From Actinobacteria bacterium IMCC25003 (GTDB taxonomy: Bacteria > Actinomycetota > Actinomycetes > Nanopelagicales > Nanopelagicaceae), in contig CP015603.1 in assembly GCA_002284855.1 (NCBI GenBank), forward strand, positions 806,001 to 870,000: a DNA stretch of 64,000 bases, given 5' to 3'. A program made the translations under genes and the position numbers. This document shows, in pieces, positions 1 through 7,124 of the stretch. Below the pieces are notes generated by a model. It worked only from the letters and a program-made list of their open reading frames with translations, was not told the origin of the DNA and did no database searches. How positions within the stretch are numbered: the stretch's first letter is position 1; each line of letters opens with the position of its first letter.

Positions 1-576
1 CCACCTAACGCCTATCGCGCATCTGATGATGAAGTTGTTGCTCACTATAAAGAGGTAGCAAAGGTTGGAATTCCAATTATCGCCTATAACAACCCATTTG
101 ATACGAAGGTTGATCTCACTCCAAAGTTAGTTGCACGCATCGCAGACGAAGTTCCTAATGTTGTTGCTATTAAAGAATTCTCTGGCGATGTTCGCCGCAT
201 CTGGCAGATTAAGAAACTTGCTCCTCGCATTGAAGTTATTGTCGGAGCTGACGATGTATTCCTCGAGCTTTCGACCGCTGGGATTTCGGGTTGGATCGCA
301 GGTTTCCCGAATGCGCTCCCTAAAGAATCTATGGAGCTCTACAACCTTGCAACATCGGGTAACTTCAAGGAAGCCGCCCCAATGTATGCAGCGCTTCATG
401 ATGTATTCCATTGGGATTCAAAGAAGGAATTTATCCAGGCGATTAAGTTGGGTATGGACCATGTAGGTCGTTACGGCGGACCAACTCGTCTTCCGCGTCT
501 GCCTTTGCCACAGCTTGAGCAGGATCAAATCCATCGCGAGATGGATGTAGCACTGGCCTACTTCAAGAATCGCTAA
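1..576 (+). CDS. DapA-family aldolase/deaminase, probably pyrroline-hydroxycarboxylate deaminase (5' end outside window)
   Basis: This is the C-terminal 191 residues of a dihydrodipicolinate synthase/N-acetylneuraminate lyase family protein, open from the first base. A YNNP motif (fragment residues 29-32) supplies the catalytic Tyr, and VAIKEFSGD around fragment Lys58 supplies the Schiff-base Lys. The family is about 300 residues, so roughly 110 are missing. The next two genes encode a proline racemase-family epimerase and an aldehyde dehydrogenase. In hydroxyproline catabolism a DapA-family enzyme deaminates 1-pyrroline-4-hydroxy-2-carboxylate to 2-oxoglutarate semialdehyde, so I infer that role from context. 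Family membership is certain; the substrate is not. True DapA or a 2-keto-3-deoxy sugar acid aldolase are the alternatives. Confidence 0.85.
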   Translation, partial: PPNAYRASDDEVVAHYKEVAKVGIPIIAYNNPFDTKVDLTPKLVARIADEVPNVVAIKEFSGDVRRIWQIKKLAPRIEVIVGADDVFLELSTAGISGWIAGFPNALPKESMELYNLATSGNFKEAAPMYAALHDVFHWDSKKEFIQAIKLGMDHVGRYGGPTRLPRLPLPQLEQDQIHREMDVALAYFKNR

Positions 577-584
577 ATCGATCC

Positions 585-1589
585 ATGAATAGCATCCGCA
601 CCGTTACGACAGTGGAGACGCATACCGAAGGCATGCCAACTCGCGTTGTCACCTCAGGAATTGGTGAAATTCCAGGTGAGACGATGTTCGATAAGCGCCT
701 GCACTTCATGGAACATATGGATTACTTCCGCCATTGGTTGATGTACGAGCCTCGCGGACATAGCGCCATGAGTGGAGCGATCTTGCAGAAACCAACTCGA
801 CCTGATGCTGACTGGGGAGTTGTTTATATAGAAGTTTCTGGATGCCTACCAATGTGTGGACATGGAACTATCGGAGTTGCTACAGCGCTCGTCGAGAAGC
901 AGTTGGTGAAGGTTGTTGAACCCGTAACGACTATCCGCCTTGATACTCCAGCAGGGTTAGTGGTCGTAGATGTTGCCGTCGAAAATGGCAGAGCTAAGAA
1001 CGTCACCCTCACAAACGTCCCGTCATTTTCCTATGCACTAGATCAAGAGGTAGATGTTCCTGGCCTTGGCAAGATTAAGTACGACATGGCCTACGGTGGA
1101 AATTTCTACGCAATCGTTCCTGTCGATCGAGTAGGTCTTGAATTCAAGCGAGAGAACGGTCAGAAGTTTCTCGATTATGGACTTCTTATCTCCGACGCGA
1201 TCAATGAACAAAATCGCCCGGTGCATCCTGAAAATCCAGATATCGCGATTTGCCACCACATCGATTTCATAGCTCCAGGCAACGAAGGACCGCTGCATTG
1301 GCGCAATGCAATGGCGATTCACCCTGGCTGGTTCGATCGTTCTCCATGTGGAACTGGCACTAGTGCGCGCCTAGCTCAAATGGTTGCTCGCGGAGAATTT
1401 ACCGATGGCGATGTACTCAACAATGAATCATGGATTGGTTCTCACTTTGAAGGAAGAATTAAGGAGCGCACCAAAGTGGGTAACTTCGATGCAATCATTC
1501 CGATGATTACTGGACGTGCCTGGGTGATGGGTGAAGCTACCTGGATGCTCGATGAGAACGATCCATTCCCAAGCGGTTTTATCGTCTAG
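585..1589 (+). CDS. Proline racemase family protein, probable 4-hydroxyproline 2-epimerase
   Basis: This 334-residue protein has the usual family length. It carries both catalytic cysteines of the two-base racemization mechanism: Cys91 in MCGHGTIG and Cys255 in SPCGTGTSA. Keeping both argues for an epimerase or racemase and against trans-3-hydroxyproline dehydratase, in which the first Cys is replaced. The gene starts 8 bases after the upstream deaminase-like gene and converges with an aldehyde dehydrogenase 8 bases downstream. The expected reaction is trans-4-hydroxy-L-proline to cis-4-hydroxy-D-proline in the cytoplasm, feeding oxidation to 2-oxoglutarate. Proline racemase itself remains possible; the split from 4-hydroxyproline epimerase needs substrate-pocket comparison. 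Confidence 0.85.
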   Translation: MNSIRTVTTVETHTEGMPTRVVTSGIGEIPGETMFDKRLHFMEHMDYFRHWLMYEPRGHSAMSGAILQKPTRPDADWGVVYIEVSGCLPMCGHGTIGVATALVEKQLVKVVEPVTTIRLDTPAGLVVVDVAVENGRAKNVTLTNVPSFSYALDQEVDVPGLGKIKYDMAYGGNFYAIVPVDRVGLEFKRENGQKFLDYGLLISDAINEQNRPVHPENPDIAICHHIDFIAPGNEGPLHWRNAMAIHPGWFDRSPCGTGTSARLAQMVARGEFTDGDVLNNESWIGSHFEGRIKERTKVGNFDAIIPMITGRAWVMGEATWMLDENDPFPSGFIV

Positions 1590-1597
1590 CTAAGTAT

Positions 1598-3082
1598 TTA
1601 ATTGATGGATTGCGGGACAGCCCAAGAGTTAGCATCTTGTAGCGGTTCTGGAAGAACGTTCTGCGCAAAACCTTGATATGCCACAGGGCGCATAAAGCGA
1701 TAGATCGCATCTGTGCCAACCGAGGTTGTATGTGATGACGATGAAGGCCATGGGCCACCATGATTCATTGCAGATGTCACTGCGACTCCTGTAGGAAATC
1801 CATTCCAGATAACTCGACCAGCCTTCTCCTTCAATATAGAAAGGAGTTCGGCTGGTTTATCATCATCTGTTCCTTGAATGGTGGCAGTCAATTGACCTTG
1901 GAGTGACGATGCGATTTCGACATACTGGTTTTCATCGCAGGTAATGACAACGGTGGTAGGACCGAAGTGCTCTTCGAGAAGTTCGTGGTTGGCAGCAGCG
2001 GTTGCCCAATCAGTAATAAAGATAGTTGGAGTAACTCCGAACCCTGCCTCGTTCGTGGCTCCGGAAGCTACTTCAATCTTTCCAGCCGAAGAGAGCTTTG
2101 CGATGGCTGATGAATATCGTTCCGCAATAGATTTGCTCAAGAGGGGAGCGACAGAAAGTGTCGCAAGATGTGACTTCATAGTTTCAATGAAGTCAGTATC
2201 GTTTGGTGTGAATACAAGTCCGGGTTTGGTGCAGAACTGGCCAGAGCCCATGAGCGCTGAATCGATAATTCCCTTAGCAAGCACTTCGGAGCGATCTGCG
2301 ATGGCGTTCTTTGTGACGAAGACTGGATTGAGACTACCCATCTCGGCAAAGACAGGAATCGGTTCCTTACGAGTTGCCGCTAGATTAACGAGAATTCGCC
2401 CAACAATTTCTGAACCGGTGAAGCCAACTGCCTTTACCTCGTCATGAAGAGCGAGCCAATGTGTGATTTCGGGGTTAATTCCTTGAACGATTGAGTATAA
2501 ATCTTCACTCAACCCACATTTCTTAAGCGCTGATTTGATTGCGCTCTCAATAGTTGCGCAAGTATTTGGGTGTGAAGGATGTGCCTTAGCAACGATGGCA
2601 TTTCCTGCCGCAATTGCAGAGGCAGCATCGCCACCAGCAACAGAAAATGCAAGTGGGAAGTTGCTGGCAGCAAAAATCGCTACAACTCCGAGTGGATGAT
2701 TCATCTTACGAATATCTGGACGTGGTGCAGGGGAGTAGTTGGGATCAGCCTTATCGATGGCAACTGCGAGGTGTTTTCCAGTTTCGACAAGTCGAGCAAA
2801 GAGTTCGAATTGGACGGTTGTGCGAGTTATTTCTCCGGCTATGCGGGCTTCTGGAAGAGCTGTCTCTGCGCATGCTAATTCGATCAGTGATGCTCGTGAC
2901 GCTTCAATTTCTGCCGCAATAGTACGAAGGAGGAGCGCACGTTTCTTCGGAGATTGCGTCGCGATTGAGTGCGATGACGCTGTAGCCTTCTTAATGAGCA
3001 AATCAACTTCACTCTTGGAGTGCTCTGGGATCTCAACTCCATAGGGAGCTCCGTCAATTGGCTTTACCGCGCGAAATGTCAT
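1598..3082 (-). CDS. NAD(P)-dependent aldehyde dehydrogenase, probable 2,5-dioxovalerate (KGSA) dehydrogenase
   Basis: This is a complete 494-residue aldehyde dehydrogenase. It shows catalytic Asn141 (ASNFP), a nucleotide-site Lys166 (VAKAHP), general base Glu247 (AEMGS) and nucleophile Cys284 (GQFCTKPG), plus the FTGS segment at 221-224. Beside a hydroxyproline epimerase-like gene and a DapA-family deaminase, the natural substrate is 2-oxoglutarate semialdehyde, oxidised to 2-oxoglutarate for the TCA cycle. The start is fixed by a TAGTAT hexamer at 3089-3094 read on the minus strand, 6 nt before the ATG, suggesting a leaderless mRNA. The gene diverges from the DMT transporter with 28 nt between start codons. 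Family certain; substrate inferred from neighbours. Confidence 0.88.
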   Translation of the reverse strand: MTFRAVKPIDGAPYGVEIPEHSKSEVDLLIKKATASSHSIATQSPKKRALLLRTIAAEIEASRASLIELACAETALPEARIAGEITRTTVQFELFARLVETGKHLAVAIDKADPNYSPAPRPDIRKMNHPLGVVAIFAASNFPLAFSVAGGDAASAIAAGNAIVAKAHPSHPNTCATIESAIKSALKKCGLSEDLYSIVQGINPEITHWLALHDEVKAVGFTGSEIVGRILVNLAATRKEPIPVFAEMGSLNPVFVTKNAIADRSEVLAKGIIDSALMGSGQFCTKPGLVFTPNDTDFIETMKSHLATLSVAPLLSKSIAERYSSAIAKLSSAGKIEVASGATNEAGFGVTPTIFITDWATAAANHELLEEHFGPTTVVITCDENQYVEIASSLQGQLTATIQGTDDDKPAELLSILKEKAGRVIWNGFPTGVAVTSAMNHGGPWPSSSSHTTSVGTDAIYRFMRPVAYQGFAQNVLPEPLQDANSWAVPQSIN

Positions 3083-3088
3083 GAGCGC

Positions 3089-3104
3089 ATACTACGAGTA
3101 TCCT
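3089..3104. promoter_or_regulatory. Paired divergent -10 elements for the aldehyde dehydrogenase and DMT genes
   Basis: On the minus strand TAGTAT lies at 3089-3094, 6 nt before the ATG at 3082. On the plus strand TATCCT lies at 3099-3104, 6 nt before the ATG at 3111. Both fit the actinobacterial TANNNT -10 consensus at the distance expected for leaderless transcripts. No start-site data are available. Confidence 0.5.
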
Positions 3105-3110
3105 CAGCGA

Positions 3111-3983
3111 ATGAGTACTACCAAGGAACGCGCAGGAATCCTTGCCGTTCTCGGGGCAGCACTCTGTTTTGGAACAACCGGAACAACTCAGCAATTGGGC
3201 GTTCCGGATATTTCACCCGTCGCTGTTGCGTCAGCTCGCCTCTTATGCGGATCACTCTTTCTCTTCTTCTTCGCGTACTTCCAGAGAAAATCTCGTGGCG
3301 AAGTCCGGATGCCTTTGCTTGATTTGATCATCTGTGGCTCTGGTATCGGTATGTACCAGCTCACTTTCTTTAGCGCAGTGCACTCAACAGGTATCGCAAT
3401 AGCTACGGTGACCGCATTGGGTGCGGCACCGACTCTCTCTGCAGTTGTGGCATATCTCGTTATCAAGGAGAAGCCACAGAAGAGTTGGTATCTGGGTACT
3501 GCAATAACAATTCTGGGAATTGTTTTGGTGGGTACAGCAAATGGGGTTGAATCATTTGATCCCAAGGGAGTCGGATTAGCCGTTCTCGCGGGCTTTGGAT
3601 TTGCGGTCTTCAATGTGGTCTGCCGAAAATCGCTGGCTCGGGGCGCACAAGATATGTGGCTCACAGCCACAACATTTGGCGTCGCTGCCTTGGTGAGTTT
3701 CCCATTTCTCTTTACTCAAAACCCTGAATGGATATTTACAACGAAAGGTTTTCTGACAGTTCTATGGCTGGGATTGGTAACAACATCCGTCGGTTACGTC
3801 CTCTTTATGTTCGGGTTGAAGAGAATCGACTCAAGTAAAGCAGCCACAGTAGTTCTCGCAGAGCCGGCAACAGCCACGATATTGGCAGCCGTTGTGATTG
3901 GAGAGCACCTCGTATTCAGGAGCTATCTTGGAATTGTGATCGTGGCGCTGGGGATTCTGTATATCAGTCGATCTAAGGGCTAA
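3111..3983 (+). CDS. EamA/DMT-family drug/metabolite transporter
   Basis: This hydrophobic protein of 290 residues has about ten membrane segments and the two EamA half-repeats typical of drug/metabolite exporters; the second half ends in a GEHLVFRSYLG stretch. I chose ATG 3111 rather than the in-frame ATG at 3081. The shorter form begins MSTTKERAG directly before the first membrane helix, a TATCCT -10 sits 6 nt upstream of it, and the longer form would overlap the divergent dehydrogenase start. The substrate cannot be read from sequence. The position beside a hydroxyproline-catabolism cluster is suggestive only, because the gene has its own promoter. Confidence 0.85.
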   Translation: MSTTKERAGILAVLGAALCFGTTGTTQQLGVPDISPVAVASARLLCGSLFLFFFAYFQRKSRGEVRMPLLDLIICGSGIGMYQLTFFSAVHSTGIAIATVTALGAAPTLSAVVAYLVIKEKPQKSWYLGTAITILGIVLVGTANGVESFDPKGVGLAVLAGFGFAVFNVVCRKSLARGAQDMWLTATTFGVAALVSFPFLFTQNPEWIFTTKGFLTVLWLGLVTTSVGYVLFMFGLKRIDSSKAATVVLAEPATATILAAVVIGEHLVFRSYLGIVIVALGILYISRSKG

Positions 3984-3988
3984 GAAAG

Positions 3989-4357
3989 TTACTTCACCGA
4001 GAAGGAGTACTTGCCCGAAATCGGATGCCCATCAGCTGATACCACGCGGTAGGTAACAGTAAATTTTCCAATAGATTTCCTAGATTTCAAGGAGATTGAG
4101 ATTTCGCTTCCACTGACTTTCAGCGGACCTGTAGTTATTGATTGCCCAGAGGAAGTTGCGACGGTAAGAGAGTTTGGATGTTCTCCGGGGATCACTAGTA
4201 ACTTCTCATTGAAAGCCAGAGTTACTCGACCAGGAACTGCCCTGAGAGTGGCTCCACTCTTCGGGATAGAAGAGATAAGAGTGGAGTGGGCGTCTGCTAT
4301 GGAAGCGCTACTAACCATAAGTAGCGAGACCATTGCGATCCCCAGAAGTCTTCTCAT
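3989..4357 (-). CDS. CopC-domain secreted protein
   Basis: This 122-residue protein has an N-terminal signal peptide of about 23 residues (cleavage after ADA). The mature protein would begin with His24, the N-terminal copper-ligand position in CopC. The C-terminus has Asp109-Gly-His111 in the DGHPISGKYSF segment, also typical of CopC copper sites. The fold is a small extracytoplasmic beta-sandwich that carries copper or protects against it. Often a CopD membrane partner or a C-terminal anchor follows; here there is neither and the protein ends after the domain. A TAAGAT hexamer 6 nt before the ATG (4364-4369, minus strand) suggests a leaderless transcript starting inside the end of the upstream exporter gene. 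Confidence 0.85.
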   Translation of the reverse strand: MRRLLGIAMVSLLMVSSASIADAHSTLISSIPKSGATLRAVPGRVTLAFNEKLLVIPGEHPNSLTVATSSGQSITTGPLKVSGSEISISLKSRKSIGKFTVTYRVVSADGHPISGKYSFSVK

Positions 4358-4366
4358 ATTGCCATC

Positions 4367-4969
4367 TTAGAACTTAAAGATTGCTAGCGTGAACGCGATA
4401 GAGAACATGACGAGCGCTACAAAGCAGTCAAAGATTCTCCAGAAGATTGGTTTGGACATGAGTTTCGATGCAGCCTGAGCGCCAAATCCGATTGAGGTAA
4501 ACCAAGCAAGGCTGGCACATGAAGCGCCGACGGCGAAGTACCAACGATCTGTGGTGAATTGGTTAGCAATACTTCCTACGAAAATAACAGTATCGAGGTA
4601 GACGTGAGGATTGAGATAGGTGAGTGCAAGAACTGTCGCGAGAATCTTCTTCCACGAGGTCTCTGCAGCACCTGATGCGAGAAGTTGATTTTCTTTAAAT
4701 GCAGAACGCAAACTTCGTATTCCGAACCAGGTTAAATAGGCAACGCCGAACCAGCGAATGAATGTAAGGAGATGCTCATTTGCTTTCACTATCTCGCCAA
4801 GACCGCCGGTACCGAGAATGATGAGAAGCGCATCCGATAGCGAGCAGACTGCAACAACCAGCAGAACATGGCTTCGAAGTAGACCTTGACGGATGACGAA
4901 GGCATTCTGGGCACCGATAGCAACAATCAAGGAAAGTCCGGTGAGAAATCCAGGAATGAGCGCAACCAT
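4367..4969 (-). CDS. LysE/ArgO-family amino-acid exporter
   Basis: This 200-residue membrane protein of about six helices starts with the LysE/ArgO family signature (GAQNAFVIRQG around residues 18-28), which matches exporters of lysine and arginine. The C-terminal half has the family's YLNPHVYLD segment. The start codon lies only 4 nt beyond the 3' end of tRNA-Val, so the mRNA is either cut from a tRNA-containing precursor or begins inside the tRNA gene. A TATCGT at 4977-4982 on the minus strand, 7 nt upstream of the ATG, overlaps the acceptor stem. Basic amino-acid export is the best guess; the exact substrate is not determined. Confidence 0.85.
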   Translation of the reverse strand: MVALIPGFLTGLSLIVAIGAQNAFVIRQGLLRSHVLLVVAVCSLSDALLIILGTGGLGEIVKANEHLLTFIRWFGVAYLTWFGIRSLRSAFKENQLLASGAAETSWKKILATVLALTYLNPHVYLDTVIFVGSIANQFTTDRWYFAVGASCASLAWFTSIGFGAQAASKLMSKPIFWRIFDCFVALVMFSIAFTLAIFKF

Positions 4970-4973
4970 ATTG

Positions 4974-5045
4974 TGGACGATACTGGGATCGAACCAGTGA
5001 CCCCCACAATGTCAATGTGGTGCTCTACCGCTGAGCCAATCGTCC
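4974..5045 (-). tRNA. tRNA-Val (GAC anticodon)
   Basis: Read on the minus strand, the 72 nt fold into a complete cloverleaf: acceptor GGACGAT/ATCGTCC with discriminator A, D-stem GCTC/GAGC, anticodon stem CCACA/TGTGG with loop TTGACAT (anticodon GAC, valine), and T-arm ACTGG-TTCGATC-CCAGT. No CCA is encoded. The LysE-type gene follows 4 nt downstream. Confidence 0.95.
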
Positions 5046-5115
5046 TAGGTATATGAAGTTGTAGTACACGAAATTGTAGTGCTCAACCAAAACTTAATTC
5101 TTCCGAATCAAGCAG

Positions 5116-5189
5116 TGGAGGTCGGAACGGGATTTGAACCCGTGTAGAGGGATTTGCAGTCCCTTGCCTCGCCTCTCGGCCATCCGACC
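5116..5189 (-). tRNA. tRNA-Cys (GCA anticodon), CCA encoded
   Basis: The minus strand folds with acceptor GGTCGGA/TCCGACC, discriminator T, and anticodon stem AGGGA/TCCCT enclosing loop CTGCAAA (anticodon GCA, cysteine). The T-loop is GTTCAAATCC-like. Unlike its two neighbours, this gene encodes its own 3' CCA (5116-5118). It is the middle member of a minus-strand Gly-Cys-Val tRNA cluster. Confidence 0.95.
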
Positions 5190-5237
5190 ATAGACAAACC
5201 GCCACCTGAAAATAAATTCGAAGCGGCGGTTAATCCG

Positions 5238-5310
5238 AGCGGACGACGGGGTTCGAACCCGCGACCTGAACCTTGGCAAGGTTCCGCGCTACCAGCTGCG
5301 CTACGTCCGC
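5238..5310 (-). tRNA. tRNA-Gly (GCC anticodon)
   Basis: The 73-nt cloverleaf on the minus strand has acceptor GCGGACG/CGTCCGC with discriminator T, anticodon stem GAACC/GGTTC with loop TTGCCAA (anticodon GCC, glycine), and T-loop TTCGAAC. No CCA is encoded. It is the first gene of the Gly-Cys-Val cluster and has a recognisable promoter upstream (5327-5356). Confidence 0.95.
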
Positions 5311-5326
5311 ATTTTGTGCAGGGGCA

Positions 5327-5356
5327 AATCTAGCGCAGTGCGGGCTGAACTGCCAA
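5327..5356 (-). promoter_or_regulatory. Probable promoter of the tRNA cluster
   Basis: On the minus strand a TTGGCA -35-like hexamer (5351-5356) is separated by 18 nt from a TAGATT -10 (5327-5332). The -10 ends 16 nt before the first base of tRNA-Gly. Placement and spacing fit a sigma-70-type stable-RNA promoter. Confidence 0.55.
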
Positions 5357-5408
5357 AGCGGGTTTTTTGAAAGGGATTTCGATGGCGTTATATGCGTAGC
5401 CTTGCCTT

Positions 5409-6398
5409 ATGTCAGCCCCGATAACGCAGATGTGGATGGGTGGAATCCATGCAACCAAGTGCGTTGAAATTACTGATGATGCAAGTCGATTGGACGACGG
5501 ATCATTCTGGGCTGTCTCAATAAGCTTTGAAGGCAAGGCACGCTTTGCTCGTTTTGCCGATCTTTCACACGGTGAGTTTCCATCTCACCAATGGACGCCT
5601 CTGACTTCACAGTGGTCGACATCGCATAGTCAGAGTGAATACATCTCCTATGTTTCACAGATTCGCGAACTCATCGCGAGCGGTGGGGTATATCAAGTCA
5701 ATGCGTGTCGACAGCTCAACCACTCTTTTAAGGGTGAATCGCTGAAGGGATTATTCTCGCAATTATTACTACGAAATCCAGCGCAGTACGCCTTCTATCT
5801 CTCCATCGAGGGTCTCGAAATTGCATCGGCATCTCCCGAGCGGTTCATTTCTCGCAACGGTTCCAAAATTCTCACCTCACCTATAAAGGGAACCATCCGT
5901 AGCGATGAGAATGAATTTGGCGAAAAGGACAAGGCTGAAAATTTGATGATTGTTGATTTAATGCGTAATGATCTCGGGCGAATTTGTGACGCGGGCTCAA
6001 TTGAGGTGAGTGAACTCTTCAGGCAGGAAAAACATCCAGGAATTACCCACCTTGTCTCTGATGTCGAAGGAAAGTTGAGAGAAGGAATAACCTGGAGGGA
6101 AATTTTTGAGGCAACTATTCCTCCAGGTTCAGTAAGTGGTGCTCCTAAGAGCGCGGCGCTCTCGATTATCGAAAGAAACGAGGGAGAGCGCGGACCATAC
6201 TGTGGAACGCTGGGTTGGATTCATGGTGATCGCGCGGAACTATCTGTGGCGATTCGTAGCTTTTGGACTCAAGGCGATTCCACTATTCGATTTGGAACAG
6301 GGGCTGGAATTACGTGGGGGAGCGATCCTGCTGCAGAATGGGAGGAGACGCAGCTCAAGGCTCGTCACCTTATTTCAATTGCAGGGGGAGAGCTATGA
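5409..6398 (+). CDS. pabB: Aminodeoxychorismate synthase component I
   Basis: This is a 329-residue chorismate-binding enzyme (anthranilate synthase I/PabB superfamily). C-terminal landmarks are MRNDLGRI, GSVSGAPKSAAL, and GPYCGTLGWI followed by the FGTGAGIT segment. It is shorter than the usual 450 or more residues and lacks most of the N-terminal subdomain. The downstream pabC overlap (ATGA) identifies it as PabB, not TrpE. It aminates chorismate to 4-amino-4-deoxychorismate for folate. No glutamine amidotransferase (PabA) is nearby, so that subunit must come from elsewhere or be shared with TrpG. A TAGCCT hexamer at 5397-5402, 6 nt before the ATG, suggests leaderless transcription. Confidence 0.88.
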   Translation: MSAPITQMWMGGIHATKCVEITDDASRLDDGSFWAVSISFEGKARFARFADLSHGEFPSHQWTPLTSQWSTSHSQSEYISYVSQIRELIASGGVYQVNACRQLNHSFKGESLKGLFSQLLLRNPAQYAFYLSIEGLEIASASPERFISRNGSKILTSPIKGTIRSDENEFGEKDKAENLMIVDLMRNDLGRICDAGSIEVSELFRQEKHPGITHLVSDVEGKLREGITWREIFEATIPPGSVSGAPKSAALSIIERNEGERGPYCGTLGWIHGDRAELSVAIRSFWTQGDSTIRFGTGAGITWGSDPAAEWEETQLKARHLISIAGGEL

Positions 6399-7120
6399 CG
6401 TTTTTTGAACTCGATAGCCACGGCTTCCCACGCGCATCTGGAATCTTTGAAACCATTAAAACAATCAACGGGGCACCTATCGCCTTAGGTCGCCATATGC
6501 GTCGGGCACTTGAGTCAGCGTTAGAACTCGGTATTTCAATGCCGTCTGAGGATTTCATCAGAGATGAGATAGTCCGTGTGTTAGCCGAAAACGCTCATGA
6601 AGTGGGGCGCCTACGTATCTGTTTTGGTCAAGAGATCTTTCATATTACTCACGATGCTTACGTGGAACTCACTGAACCTGCTCGACTCAATTTCTATAGC
6701 CAAACTGTTATTGGTGCGATTCATAAACTCTTTCCATATGACTATCGCTTTGCTCTGATTGAAGCGGCGAACGACGAGGGATATCACGACAGCGTTCTAT
6801 TTAGCGAGAAGAATGAAATCACCGAGTCAGCAGTTGCAAACCTAGCCTTCTATATAGGAGGACAATGGGTAACTCCGCCCATCACATCAGGAATTCTGCC
6901 TGGTGTTATTCGAGCGATAGCAATTGAAGAGTGTGGTGTGCGAGTGCGTCCGATACATGTTTCAGAAATCCCCGAGGTGGAATCTGGATTTATGCTCTCG
7001 AGCCTTCGAATTGCCCAGCCAATCTCGCATATCGGGGATATGAAGTTGAAAATAGGAGATGCTTCACGCGCTCTTGAGGAGCAAATTCGCACGAACTGTA
7101 AGCCTGTTTCGGTAGGCTAA
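6395..7120 (+). CDS. pabC: Aminodeoxychorismate lyase (class IV PLP aminotransferase fold)
   Basis: The protein is 241 residues from the ATG that overlaps the pabB stop codon (ATGA); the longer frame opening at 6263 runs inside pabB and is not used. The class IV signature is clear: [12 protein letters not shown] followed by [14 protein letters not shown], with a candidate PLP Lys in [12 protein letters not shown]. Together with PabB it makes p-aminobenzoate plus pyruvate in the cytoplasm for folate synthesis. Branched-chain or D-amino-acid aminotransferases share the fold, but translational coupling to pabB favours PabC. Confidence 0.85.
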   Translation: MTFFELDSHGFPRASGIFETIKTINGAPIALGRHMRRALESALELGISMPSEDFIRDEIVRVLAENAHEVGRLRICFGQEIFHITHDAYVELTEPARLNFYSQTVIGAIHKLFPYDYRFALIEAANDEGYHDSVLFSEKNEITESAVANLAFYIGGQWVTPPITSGILPGVIRAIAIEECGVRVRPIHVSEIPEVESGFMLSSLRIAQPISHIGDMKLKIGDASRALEEQIRTNCKPVSVG

Positions 7121-7124
7121 CCCC

